Source of the DNA: Chloroflexota bacterium
GTDB lineage: Bacteria; Chloroflexota; Anaerolineae; Aggregatilineales; Phototrophicaceae
DNA: 34,468 bases
Direction of reading: 5' to 3'
Assembly (NCBI GenBank): GCA_014338005.1
Contig: QUBZ01000047.1
Span: 1 to 34,468, forward strand
A program made the translations under genes and the position numbers. The notes below the pieces were generated by a model, which was not told the DNA's origin, searched no databases, and saw only the letters and a list, made by a program, of their open reading frames with translations. Numbering within the stretch: the first letter of the stretch is position 1; every line of letters starts with the position of its first letter. Shown here one piece after another: positions 6,661 through 14,934 of the stretch.

Positions 6661-8226
6661 ATGCGCGTGATTGAACTGGACGGCGACGGCCTGACGATTG
6701 ACGATGTGGCCGCTGTCGCCGCTGCCTGGCGGCAGCCCGCCGAAATCACCGTTCGGGTATCCCCGGCCTCGCTCGAAAAAGTGAAACGCTCCCGCCAGGC
6801 GGTGGAAGATTTTCTGGCGCGGGGCGAGATCATCTATGGCATCACTACCGGCTTTGGCGACTTTAAAGACCGGCTGATTCCGCTGGACAAAGTACAGCAG
6901 CTTCAGCGCAATATCATCATGAGCCATGCCGTCGGCGTCGGGCCGCTGCTGGACGCGCCCGTCGTGCGCGCCATGATGCTCATCCGCGCCCAAACGCTGG
7001 TCAAGGGTTACAGCGGCGTGCGCCCGGCGGTGATTGATACGCTGGTGGCGATGATTAACCGGGGCGTGTACCCGGTCATCCCGACCCAGGGTTCGTTAGG
7101 CGCGTCCGGCGATCTCGCGCCGCTGGCGCATATGGCGCTGCCGCTCATCGGCGAGGGCGAGGCGTTTTACCAGGGCGAACGGCTGCCCGGCGCGGAAGCC
7201 ATGCGGCGGGCGGGAATCGTGCCGCTGGAACTGGCCGCCAAAGAAGGGCTGGCGCTGACCAACGGCACGTCGTTCATGTGCGCGGTCGGCGCGCTGACGG
7301 TCGCGCGCGCCGAAATGCTGGCGGCGACGGCGGACATCACGGCGGCTTTGAGCCTGGAAGCCCTGCGCGGCACGCCGGCAGCTTTCGATGAACGCATTCA
7401 CGCCGTCCGGGCGCATCCGGGGCAGGCCGCGTCGGCGGCGTTTTTGCGGCGGTTGTTACAGGGGTCGGATTTTCTCCGTTCGTTCGACCCGCTGGATGTG
7501 CAGGACGCCTACAGCCTGCGCTGCACGCCGCAGGTTCACGGCGCGGCGCGGGACGCCATCGCCCAGGCGCGGCATACGCTGGAAGTGGAGATGAACTCCG
7601 CCAACGATAACCCACTGATCTTCGTGGACGCGGACGGCGCGACGGTATTGAGCGGTGGAAATTTTCATGGCGAGCCGGTGGCGCTGGTGATGGATTACCT
7701 CAAAATCGCGCTGGCGGAAATCGCCAACATCAGCGAACGGCGGCTGGCAAGGCTGATAGACGAGAAGGTGAATAAAAGAGTGCTGCCGGCTTTCCTGACC
7801 CGTGAAGGCGGTCTGAACAGCGGCTTCATGATTGTGCAGTACACCTCGGCGGCGCTGGTGAGCGAAAACAAGGTGCTGGCGCACCCGGCCAGCGTGGACT
7901 CGATTCCGTCGTCAGCCAACGCGGAAGACCACGTTTCGATGGGGTCAATCGCGGCGCGGCAGGCGGCGGAGATCGCGGGCAATCTCGAAAACGTACTGGC
8001 GCTGGAACTGTTTGCGGCGGCGCAGGGCATCCATTTCCGGCTGGAAACGCTGGGAACCGGGGCGTGTTTGGGGCAGGGTACGGCGGCGGTATACCGGCTG
8101 ATTCGCTCGCGCGTGCCGGTGATCGAAGCCGATACGGTGATGTACCCGCACGTCGAGGCCATGCGCGAACTGGTCGAAACCGGCGCGGTGGCGCGGGCGG
8201 CAGGCGCCGTTTTAGAATCAGAATAA
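6661..8226 (+). CDS. hutH: Histidine ammonia-lyase
   Basis: 521 residues, usual length. It removes ammonia from L-histidine to give trans-urocanate, the first step of histidine degradation, in the cytosol. The autocatalytic MIO cofactor forms from Ala148-Ser149-Gly150 inside GSLGASGDLAPLAH, which is intact. YGITTGFGDF near the N-terminus, NGTSFM and MNSANDNPL are further family motifs. ATG 6661 has GGAAG 8 nt upstream; TTG 6655 in frame is less likely. It is followed by hutU after 54 bp and hutI, and has a candidate promoter of its own, so hutHUI may be transcribed separately from ftcD. Confidence 0.97.
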   Translation: MRVIELDGDGLTIDDVAAVAAAWRQPAEITVRVSPASLEKVKRSRQAVEDFLARGEIIYGITTGFGDFKDRLIPLDKVQQLQRNIIMSHAVGVGPLLDAPVVRAMMLIRAQTLVKGYSGVRPAVIDTLVAMINRGVYPVIPTQGSLGASGDLAPLAHMALPLIGEGEAFYQGERLPGAEAMRRAGIVPLELAAKEGLALTNGTSFMCAVGALTVARAEMLAATADITAALSLEALRGTPAAFDERIHAVRAHPGQAASAAFLRRLLQGSDFLRSFDPLDVQDAYSLRCTPQVHGAARDAIAQARHTLEVEMNSANDNPLIFVDADGATVLSGGNFHGEPVALVMDYLKIALAEIANISERRLARLIDEKVNKRVLPAFLTREGGLNSGFMIVQYTSAALVSENKVLAHPASVDSIPSSANAEDHVSMGSIAARQAAEIAGNLENVLALELFAAAQGIHFRLETLGTGACLGQGTAAVYRLIRSRVPVIEADTVMYPHVEAMRELVETGAVARAAGAVLESE

Positions 8227-8232
8227 GATTTT

Positions 8233-8260
8233 GTAGGCGGGTTTAGAAACCCGCCCCTAC
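8233..8260. repeat. GTAGG...CCTAC palindromic repeat between hutH and hutU
   Basis: GCGGGTTT (8237-8244) pairs with AAACCCGC (8247-8254), flanked by GTAG on the left and CTAC on the right (ends 8233 and 8260). No T-run follows. It resembles the stems at 6538, 6606 and 21800 and is probably a REP-like dispersed element; being within the hut transcript it may affect mRNA stability. Confidence 0.6.
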
Positions 8261-8280
8261 GTGTTCAAAGGGTATTCTTA

Positions 8281-9948
8281 ATGACCAATACACCATTTGC
8301 AAAACCGCGTGTGGTTCGTGCGCCGCGCGGCACGCAGCTAACCTGCAAAAACTGGCTGATCGAAGCGGCTTACCGTATGGTGCAGAATAACCTCGACCCG
8401 GACGTGGCCGAAAAGCCCGATGAACTGATCGTTTATGGCGGGCGCGGCAAGGCCGCGCGCAGCTGGGACTGTTACGAGGCGATTCTCGAATCGCTCAAAA
8501 ATCTTGAGCCGGACGAAACCCTGCTCATCCAGTCCGGCAAGCCGGTGGCCGTTTTTAAGTCGCACCCCGATGCGCCCCGTATGCTGCTCGCCAACACCAA
8601 TATCGTGCCGCACTGGGCGACGCAGGAGCAGTTTGATAGGTTTGAAGCAAGTGGATTATTAATGTATGGGCAAATGACTGCTGGATCTTTCATTTATATT
8701 GGAACTCAGGGCATTCTGCAAGGCACTTATGAAACGTTTGGCGCGCTGGCGCGGCAGAAGGGCTGGCCGTCCCTGCGCGGCAGGTTCGTGCTGACGGCGG
8801 GACTAGGCGGCATGGGCGGCGCGCAGCCGCTGGCGGTCACGATGAACGAGGGTGTCGGGTTGGTCGTGGAGATAGACCCGACGCGGGCGCAGCGGCGGCT
8901 CGATCACCGCTACGTGGACGTGGTGGTGGACGAGTTGGAAGAAGCCATGACGCTGGTTGAGGAAGCCGTAAGGGACGGCAGGCCGCTTTCGGTGGGGCTG
9001 ATCGGCAATGCCGCCGACATCTTCCCGGAACTGGCGCAGCGCGGCGTCGTGCCGGATGTCGTCACCGACCAGACGCCGGCGCACGACCCGCTGATGTACG
9101 TGCCGAACGGTTTGAGCCTGGCGGAAGCCGAGCGTCTGCGCGGGTCTGACCCGGCGGAATACATGCGCCGTTCGACGGCGGCAATGGCGCGGCACGTCGA
9201 GGCCATGCTGGCCTTCCGGCAGCGCGGCGCGGAAGTGTTCGACTATGGCAACAACCTGCGCCAGCGCGCCTATGATGCGGGCGTGGCGAACGCTTTTGAT
9301 TACCCCGGATTCGTGCCGGCCTACATTCGCCCGCTGTTCTGCGAAGGTAAAGGCCCGTTCCGCTGGGTGGCGCTCTCCGGCGACCCGGAAGACATCTACC
9401 GCACCGACGAGGCCATCATGGCGCTGTTCCCGCAGGACGCGCACCTGGGCCGCTGGCTGAAGATGGCGAAAGAACGGATTCACTTCCAGGGGCTTCCGGC
9501 GCGCATCTGCTGGCTGGGTTATGGCGAGCGGGTGAAAGCCGGGCTGAAGTTTAATGAGATGGTCGCCAGCGGGGAACTGAAAGCGCCGATTGTCATCGGG
9601 CGTGACCATCTGGACGCCGGTTCGGTGGCGTCGCCGAACCGCGAAACGGAAGGAATGCGCGACGGCTCGGATGCCATCAGCGATTGGCCGATTTTGAATG
9701 CGCTGATTAACGCTGTCGGCGGCGCGACCTGGGTCAGCGTGCATCACGGTGGGGGCGTTGGCATCGGTTACAGCCAGCACGCCGGGCAGGTCATCGTAGC
9801 CGACGGCACGCCGGAAGCCGCGCGCCGCTTGGAACGGGTGCTGACCACCGACCCCGGCCTGGGTGTGGTGCGCCACGCCGACGCCGGTTATCCCGAAGCG
9901 ATTGAAGCTGCCCGGCGGCATGGGATTAAAATGCCGATGTTAAAATGA
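8281..9948 (+). CDS. hutU: Urocanate hydratase
   Basis: 555 residues, normal size. It converts urocanate to 4-imidazolone-5-propanoate using tightly bound NAD+. Family motifs seen: [28 protein letters not shown], the Gly-rich NAD site [12 protein letters not shown] from about residue 175, and Cys410 in [11 protein letters not shown], the position of the important cysteine in the Pseudomonas enzyme. ATG 8281 has AAAGGG 8 nt upstream. The stop overlaps the hutI start (ATGA), so the two are translationally coupled. One stretch, about 8637-8725 (the conserved [16 protein letters not shown] segment), uses AT-ending codons unlike the rest of the gene. Confidence 0.97.
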   Translation: MTNTPFAKPRVVRAPRGTQLTCKNWLIEAAYRMVQNNLDPDVAEKPDELIVYGGRGKAARSWDCYEAILESLKNLEPDETLLIQSGKPVAVFKSHPDAPRMLLANTNIVPHWATQEQFDRFEASGLLMYGQMTAGSFIYIGTQGILQGTYETFGALARQKGWPSLRGRFVLTAGLGGMGGAQPLAVTMNEGVGLVVEIDPTRAQRRLDHRYVDVVVDELEEAMTLVEEAVRDGRPLSVGLIGNAADIFPELAQRGVVPDVVTDQTPAHDPLMYVPNGLSLAEAERLRGSDPAEYMRRSTAAMARHVEAMLAFRQRGAEVFDYGNNLRQRAYDAGVANAFDYPGFVPAYIRPLFCEGKGPFRWVALSGDPEDIYRTDEAIMALFPQDAHLGRWLKMAKERIHFQGLPARICWLGYGERVKAGLKFNEMVASGELKAPIVIGRDHLDAGSVASPNRETEGMRDGSDAISDWPILNALINAVGGATWVSVHHGGGVGIGYSQHAGQVIVADGTPEAARRLERVLTTDPGLGVVRHADAGYPEAIEAARRHGIKMPMLK

Positions 9949-11213
9949 CACGACGAATTGATCTGCTGGTTTATAATGCGGCTCAGGTCTGCACCGTCCC
10001 GTCGGTGAATGGCGGACCGCAGCGGGGACGGGCGCTCGGCACGCTGGGACTGGTCGAAACCGGCGCGGTCGCCGTAGAACGCGGGCGGATTGTTGAAGTC
10101 GGCGCGACGGCGGAACTGCGGATACGCTACGACGCCGCGCGCGAAATCAATGCTCAGGGTGGGGCGGTCGTGCCGGGGTTCGTTGACCCGCATACGCATC
10201 TGGTGTGGGTGGGCGACCGGGCGGCGGAATTTGAGATGCGGATCGCCGGCGCATCCTATATGGAGATTATGAAAGCCGGCGGGGGCATCAACCGCACCGT
10301 CCGGCAGGTGCGCGCCGCCCCGGTCGAACAACTGGTGGCGGAAACGCGGGCGCGGCTGGACCGGATGCTGCGCCTGGGGACAACTACCGTCGAGATCAAA
10401 ACCGGCTACGGCCTGGATATACCCAACGAAATCAAACAACTGGACGCCATTTACCGCCTGGCCGCCGATCATCCTATGACCATCGTCTCGACCTTCATGG
10501 GCGCGCACGCCGTCCCGCCGGAATATCAGGGGCGCGCCGGTGATTACATAAATTTAATTGTGGACAAGATGATTCCGGCGGTGATCGAATTCGCCGCCGC
10601 TCATGACCAGCCGACTCCGTTTGTGGACGTTTTTTGCGAGCCGGGCGCGTTCGATGTGGCACAGTCGCGCCGGGTGCTGGAAGCGGGGCGCGCGGCGGGG
10701 ATGCCGCTCAAAATCCACGCCGATGAATTTGCCGGAATTGGCGGCACACGGCTGGCGGTGGAGATGGGCGCGGTTTCGGCAGACCATCTGGTCGCCACGC
10801 CCGCCGAGGACATTGCCGCGTTAGGCAGCAGCGGTACGGCGGCGGTCGCGCTGCCGGCCACGCCGTTCGGCCTGGGACATACTGACTTTACCCCGGCGCG
10901 TAAAATCATCGAGGCGGGCGGCATCCTGGCGCTGGCGACCGACTGCAACCCCGGCACAGCCTGGTGCGAATCCATGCCGTTTGTGATGGCGCTGGCCTGC
11001 CGCTATTTACGCCTGACTCCGGCGGAGGCGCTGGCGGCTTCTACGCTGAATGCGGCTTACGCCGCCGGCCTGGGCGAACGTATCGGCAGCCTGGAGCCGG
11101 GCAAACAGGCCGATATGCTTGTCCTGGAAACGCCGGATTACCGCCACCTGGCCTATCGTTTTGGCGGAAATCTGGTGCGCGCGGTCATCAAAGCCGGTCG
11201 GGTGGTCGAGTGA
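9945..11213 (+). CDS. hutI: Imidazolonepropionase
   Basis: 422 residues, amidohydrolase superfamily. It hydrolyses imidazolone-5-propanoate to N-formimino-L-glutamate, the FtcD substrate. Metal ligands are in place: His83 and His85 in DPHTHLVW, His258 in [10 protein letters not shown], and Asp333 in TDCNPGT. The start ATG overlaps the hutU stop by 4 bp. It ends 3 bp before the convergent eamA stop. The enzyme sets HutH, HutU, HutI and FtcD together give a complete histidine-to-glutamate route. Confidence 0.96.
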   Translation: MTRRIDLLVYNAAQVCTVPSVNGGPQRGRALGTLGLVETGAVAVERGRIVEVGATAELRIRYDAAREINAQGGAVVPGFVDPHTHLVWVGDRAAEFEMRIAGASYMEIMKAGGGINRTVRQVRAAPVEQLVAETRARLDRMLRLGTTTVEIKTGYGLDIPNEIKQLDAIYRLAADHPMTIVSTFMGAHAVPPEYQGRAGDYINLIVDKMIPAVIEFAAAHDQPTPFVDVFCEPGAFDVAQSRRVLEAGRAAGMPLKIHADEFAGIGGTRLAVEMGAVSADHLVATPAEDIAALGSSGTAAVALPATPFGLGHTDFTPARKIIEAGGILALATDCNPGTAWCESMPFVMALACRYLRLTPAEALAASTLNAAYAAGLGERIGSLEPGKQADMLVLETPDYRHLAYRFGGNLVRAVIKAGRVVE

Positions 11214-11216
11214 CAA

Positions 11217-12134
11217 TCAAGGCTCGACGCCCTGCGGCGCGGATTTAACAAACCGCCGCGCTATACGTTCCGGCGCGATCATCGAAATTAACACGCCGAG
11301 GCCAATCAGCAGCCCGCCGACGATCAACTGCGGCGTCATTTCTTGCCCCAGCGCCACGCCTAACACCGCGCCGACCAGCGGCTGCGCGAAAAAGAACAGC
11401 GAGGCGACCGAGGCATCCACCAAGGCGAAGGCGCGATTCCACAGCCACATAGCTGCGGCAGTTGAAACGATGCCTAGATAAAGAATGCCCAGAATCGTGC
11501 TGCCGTCAATAACGCCGATAGGCCGGGTCTGCATTTCCAGCGCCGCCGCCGGCAGCGTCAGCATCAGGCCGCCCACCAGCGCGTAAAACGAAACGGTTGT
11601 GGTGTCCAGCCGGGCGCTGGCGCGCCGCACCAGTACAGAATACAGCCCCCAGGTGAGCGCCGCCACCGCCAGCGCGACATTGCCGAAAAAAGCGGCGGAA
11701 CTGAAATCGGCCTTGCCGGGGTCAATGATGACAAAAACGCCCAGCGTCGCCAGCGAAACCGCCGCCAGGCGCTGCGCGGTTAATCGCTCGCGCAAAATGA
11801 GCGCCGCGAAAACCAGGATGAAAGCCGGGGATGCGCTGGTGATGAGCGCGCCGTTCACCCCGGTAGATTGATCGGTGCCGACGAACTGCGCGCCGACGCT
11901 GACTCCAAAACCAACCAATCCCACGCCGAGCGGCTCCAAAATTTCCCGGCGGTTAAGCTTCCGGGGAGAACCACGCCGCAGCAGCGCCAGGATGATGACG
12001 GCCATTCCCAGACGCATCGAAAGCAGGGTGAAGGGCGGGATGGTCTGTAAAACGATGTCGCTGATGATGTACATGGCGCCCCAGATGGCTGCCGCCATCA
12101 GGCCGTAAACCGCGCCGCGCAGGGTGTTGGACAT
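11217..12134 (-). CDS. EamA/DMT-family transporter
   Basis: 305 residues, highly hydrophobic, about ten predicted membrane helices arranged as two EamA repeats (roughly 5-135 and 150-285). The start GAVYGLMAAAIWGAMYI and the later LTWGLYSVLVRR are typical of the drug/metabolite transporter superfamily, whose members often export amino acids or other metabolites. ATG 12134 has GAAGG 8 nt upstream; the TTG at 12149 is a less likely start. It is convergent with hutI. Its location between histidine degradation and an amino acid importer hints at an amino-acid-related substrate, but nothing in the sequence fixes one. Confidence 0.88.
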   Translation of the reverse strand: MSNTLRGAVYGLMAAAIWGAMYIISDIVLQTIPPFTLLSMRLGMAVIILALLRRGSPRKLNRREILEPLGVGLVGFGVSVGAQFVGTDQSTGVNGALITSASPAFILVFAALILRERLTAQRLAAVSLATLGVFVIIDPGKADFSSAAFFGNVALAVAALTWGLYSVLVRRASARLDTTTVSFYALVGGLMLTLPAAALEMQTRPIGVIDGSTILGILYLGIVSTAAAMWLWNRAFALVDASVASLFFFAQPLVGAVLGVALGQEMTPQLIVGGLLIGLGVLISMIAPERIARRFVKSAPQGVEP

Positions 12135-12451
12135 GCTTCGCGCCTTCAATGATGTAAAGTTGTTCGAGGGGATTCACTTTAGCGTGTTTGAAGCGCGCCG
12201 CGCAAGGGGGAAGATAAATTAGGTGAATGTTGAAAAAAAATTAAATGAAAGCCGGGACTCAAATTTAGGCGAGCAATGAGAAAATTTTGCATTTCGCAGC
12301 CCGCGTGGTATTCTTACGCCCCAGGTACTTGTATTAAATGACTAAATCAATATAGGGAGGTTTTGAGCAGTAACAACAGTGAACTTTTTCACAAGGGATT
12401 GTAAGATTTCCGGCGACCTACTTAATACAGGATTTGTCTAAGGAGGGAGAT
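12135..12451. other. 317-bp intergenic region upstream of livJ
   Basis: Divergent gap between eamA (minus) and livJ (plus), clearly more AT-rich than the genes, with no credible ORF over 20 codons. It holds the livJ promoter candidates and an approximately 137-nt leader. No known riboswitch fold was recognised. Confidence 0.7.
12286..12314 (+). promoter_or_regulatory. Candidate promoter for the liv operon
   Basis: The -35-like TTTGCA (12286-12291) and -10 TATTCT (12309-12314) are 17 bp apart, and TGG at 12306-12308 makes an extended -10. A second candidate is TTGTAT (12329-12334) with TATAGG (12351-12356), 16 bp apart. Choosing between them needs 5' end mapping. Confidence 0.5.
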
Positions 12452-13672
12452 ATGCAGTTTAAACGCCTGGTATTTTTGTTTGTTATCGTCGTCCTGGCCC
12501 TGAGCGTGCCGCTGGTAGGCGCTCAGGATGCTAAGGTCATCAAGATTGCCAGCCAGAGTCCGCTTTCTGGCCCGCAGTCTATTCTGGGTACGTCAATCCG
12601 CAACGCCGCCGAGCTGGCGATTGAGCAGCTTTCCGGCCCGCTGGTTGAAATGGGCTATTCGGTTGAATTTGTCCCGTTTGACGACCAGGCGACCCCGGAT
12701 GTTGGCGTGGCGAATGCCAACCTGCTGGTGAATGACGCGGCCATTATGGCGGTTATCGGCCATCTGAACAGCGGTGTGGCGATTCCTTCATCGGAAGTTT
12801 ACAACGACAACGGCCTGGCGATGGTATCCCCGGCCAACACCAACGTTGCGATTACCGATCGCGGGCTGCCGGTGGTGAACCGCATCTGCGGGCGTGACGA
12901 TACCCAGGGCGCGGCGGGCGCGGCCTTCGCGGCGACGCTGGAAGGTGTCGAGACGGTTTACGTCCTGCACGACACGACTGCTTACGGCCAGGGTGTGGCG
13001 GATTTCTTCCAGAAGGCTGCGGCAGAACAAGGCCTGACGGTGCTGGGCTTTGAAGGCACGACCGAAACGGCTAACTTCGAGGGTGTTATCCAGCCTATTC
13101 TGGCGCTCGACCCTGACCTGATTTATTTCGGCGGCATCTACTCCCAGACGGGCATCTTCATCAACCAGGCGCGCGCTGCCGGTTATGAAGGTCTGTATAT
13201 GGGGCCGGACGGCTTCGATGCCTCCGAATTTGCGGAACTGGCCGGCGAGGCTGGCGTGAACACCTATTACACGTCGGTGGCTGCTCCGCCCACCTTCTAC
13301 CCGGCGGCTGCTCAGTTTATTGAAGACTACACCGCCAAGTTTGGCGAACCGCCGCAGCCGTTCGCGGCCCAGTCCTACGACTCCACCGGCATCGTGCTGG
13401 CCGCTATTCAGCGAATTCTGGAATCCGGCGAGGCGCTGACCCGTGAAGCGGTGGCAGCGGAAGTGCGCGCGACCGAGAACTATGAAGGCATTACCGGCAC
13501 GTACACGTTTGACGACAACGGCGACCCCGAACTGGCGACCTACGTAATCCTTCAGGTTGTATCGAGCGACCCGGCTGAGTGGAACAGCAATGTTGTGCTG
13601 GATCAGTTCCTGGCGCCTTCCCCGCTGGTTGCTGCGGCGGAGGCTGAGGCTGAAGCTACACCCAGCTCATAG
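12452..13672 (+). CDS. livJ: Branched-chain amino acid-type ABC transporter substrate-binding protein
   Basis: 406 residues. The signal peptide is residues 1 to about 24 (MQFKRL then a hydrophobic core, cleavage likely after VGA). The mature protein is a Leu/Ile/Val-type periplasmic binding protein (SQSPLSGPQSILGTSIRNAA, later IGHLNSGVAIPSSEVYND). There is no lipobox cysteine, so it is not predicted to be a lipoprotein. The C-terminus has an Ala/Glu-rich tail. ATG 12452 has a very strong AAGGAGGG site 5 nt upstream; the in-frame TTG at 12434 lies before it. It is first in livJHMGF. The ligand is uncertain: Liv-type proteins bind branched-chain and other amino acids, and the adjacent hut genes make histidine a candidate. 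Confidence 0.92.
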   Translation: MQFKRLVFLFVIVVLALSVPLVGAQDAKVIKIASQSPLSGPQSILGTSIRNAAELAIEQLSGPLVEMGYSVEFVPFDDQATPDVGVANANLLVNDAAIMAVIGHLNSGVAIPSSEVYNDNGLAMVSPANTNVAITDRGLPVVNRICGRDDTQGAAGAAFAATLEGVETVYVLHDTTAYGQGVADFFQKAAAEQGLTVLGFEGTTETANFEGVIQPILALDPDLIYFGGIYSQTGIFINQARAAGYEGLYMGPDGFDASEFAELAGEAGVNTYYTSVAAPPTFYPAAAQFIEDYTAKFGEPPQPFAAQSYDSTGIVLAAIQRILESGEALTREAVAAEVRATENYEGITGTYTFDDNGDPELATYVILQVVSSDPAEWNSNVVLDQFLAPSPLVAAAEAEAEATPSS

Positions 13673-13695
13673 GTTCAAACGGTAGTTGAGTAGAT

Positions 13696-13732
13696 GGCGG
13701 CGGCGCTATGCAGTGGGTGGTAGCCCGCCGCC
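13696..13732 (+). promoter_or_regulatory. Intercistronic stem-loop between livJ and livH
   Basis: GGCGGCGG (13696-13703) pairs with CCGCCGCC (13725-13732), and GCTA (13705-13708) with TAGC (13721-13724). This gives a 12-bp stem with one bulged C and a 12-nt loop. Only a weak T-rich tail (CTTGTTTC) follows. It may partly terminate transcription or protect the upstream message, raising binding-protein yield relative to permease. Confidence 0.55.
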
Positions 13733-13768
13733 CTTGTTTCAAGCATGTACACGGCACGGAGTAGATTT

Positions 13769-14929
13769 ATGTTGGATGCCCGGCGCTCTCTGGGTTCGGT
13801 ATCCTCTCGCTCGATTTTGGAGTGGGGCTACCGTTTTATCCTTTTTCCAATCGGGCAGATGCTGATTTTTATCGTCGGCGCTGCCCTTTTTCTGACCGTA
13901 CTGGCCTTTCTGTTGGCCCTGGCATTCCCAGAGCCGCGCCCCAATATCGTTTTGATAGATCAAGTGAATCGCCAGCTACCGGGCATGATTATCAGCGGCA
14001 TCACCATCGGCTTCGTTTATGCGATGATCGCCCTGGGATATACGCTGGTGTACGGTGTTCTGAAGTTTATTAACTTCGCGCACAGCGAAATTTTTATGGT
14101 CGGCTCGGTAGTCGGTTTTGAAGTGATGCAGCGTCTCTCAGATACCGGGCATCTGCCGGCCTGGAGTCCGGTTTTCCTGGTGGTTGTGGTCATATTGATG
14201 GCAATGCTGGCGAGTGGGCTGCTGGCGGTTATCATCGAGCGGGTGGCGTATCGCCCGCTGCGGGGCGCGCCGCGTTTGGTGCCGCTTATTTCGGCCATCG
14301 GCATCTCGTTTTTTATGATAGACCTGGTGCGTGCGGTGGAAGCCATCACACGCAACGATTTTAACCTGACTTACCCGCTGAATCAGCTTGAATGGGTGCG
14401 CAGCCCGTTCAAACTGGTAATAGGGGAAAACACCATTAACATCCGCCCCACGCAGTTTATCGTGGTGTTGGGCGCGGTGGTGACGCTGATCGCGCTGAAC
14501 TACTTCGTCAACGGCACTAAGTTGGGGCGGGGTATCCGCGCCGTTTCCCAGGATATGACGACGGCGGGTTTGATGGGCATCAACGTAAACCGGATGATTT
14601 CGCTGACGTTTTTTGTCGGCGGCGCATTCGGCGGCGCGGCGGGCGCGCTGTTTGGCATGAACGTCGGCACGGTGACGCCTTTTGTGGGCTTCATACCCGG
14701 CATTAAAGCCTTCACGGCGGCAGTTCTGGGCGGCATCGGTAATGTTACCGGTGCGCTGCTGGGCGGCCTGACGTTGGGATTGGTCGAGTCCTTCCTAAAC
14801 GGCCTGCTGGTTTATTTCCCGGCACTGGGGCAGCGTTACACCGATGTGTTTGCTTTCTCGGTGTTAATTCTGATTCTGATTTTCCGTCCCAGCGGTCTGC
14901 TGGGTGAGCGTGTGGACGAGAAGGTGTAA
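13769..14929 (+). CDS. livH: Branched-chain amino acid-type ABC transporter permease (LivH)
   Basis: 386 residues, longer than the usual LivH (about 300). The LivH domain (about 75-380; starts GMIISGITIGFVYAMIALGY, then LVYGVLKFINFAHSEIFM) forms the membrane channel with LivM. The extra N-terminus has its own hydrophobic helix at about 30-52. The cytoplasmic coupling region around GRGIRAVSQDMTTAGLMGI is present. ATG 13769 has GGAG 7 nt upstream, whereas the earlier ATG at 13745 has none. It is separated from livM by 5 bp. Confidence 0.92.
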   Translation: MLDARRSLGSVSSRSILEWGYRFILFPIGQMLIFIVGAALFLTVLAFLLALAFPEPRPNIVLIDQVNRQLPGMIISGITIGFVYAMIALGYTLVYGVLKFINFAHSEIFMVGSVVGFEVMQRLSDTGHLPAWSPVFLVVVVILMAMLASGLLAVIIERVAYRPLRGAPRLVPLISAIGISFFMIDLVRAVEAITRNDFNLTYPLNQLEWVRSPFKLVIGENTINIRPTQFIVVLGAVVTLIALNYFVNGTKLGRGIRAVSQDMTTAGLMGINVNRMISLTFFVGGAFGGAAGALFGMNVGTVTPFVGFIPGIKAFTAAVLGGIGNVTGALLGGLTLGLVESFLNGLLVYFPALGQRYTDVFAFSVLILILIFRPSGLLGERVDEKV

Positions 14930-14934
14930 GGCAC

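Noticed and set aside
8803..9921. 372-codon minus-strand ORF
   Set aside because: Antisense to hutU, Arg/His-rich with no family features.
11205..11228. GTCGAG/CTCGAC hairpin between convergent hutI and eamA
   Set aside because: Only 6 bp with a 12-nt loop and no T-run; too weak to call a terminator.
12363..12404. Possible 13-codon leader peptide (TTG start) in the livJ leader
   Set aside because: The AGGGAGG lies only 2 nt before the TTG, too close, and the peptide has no regulatory codon run.
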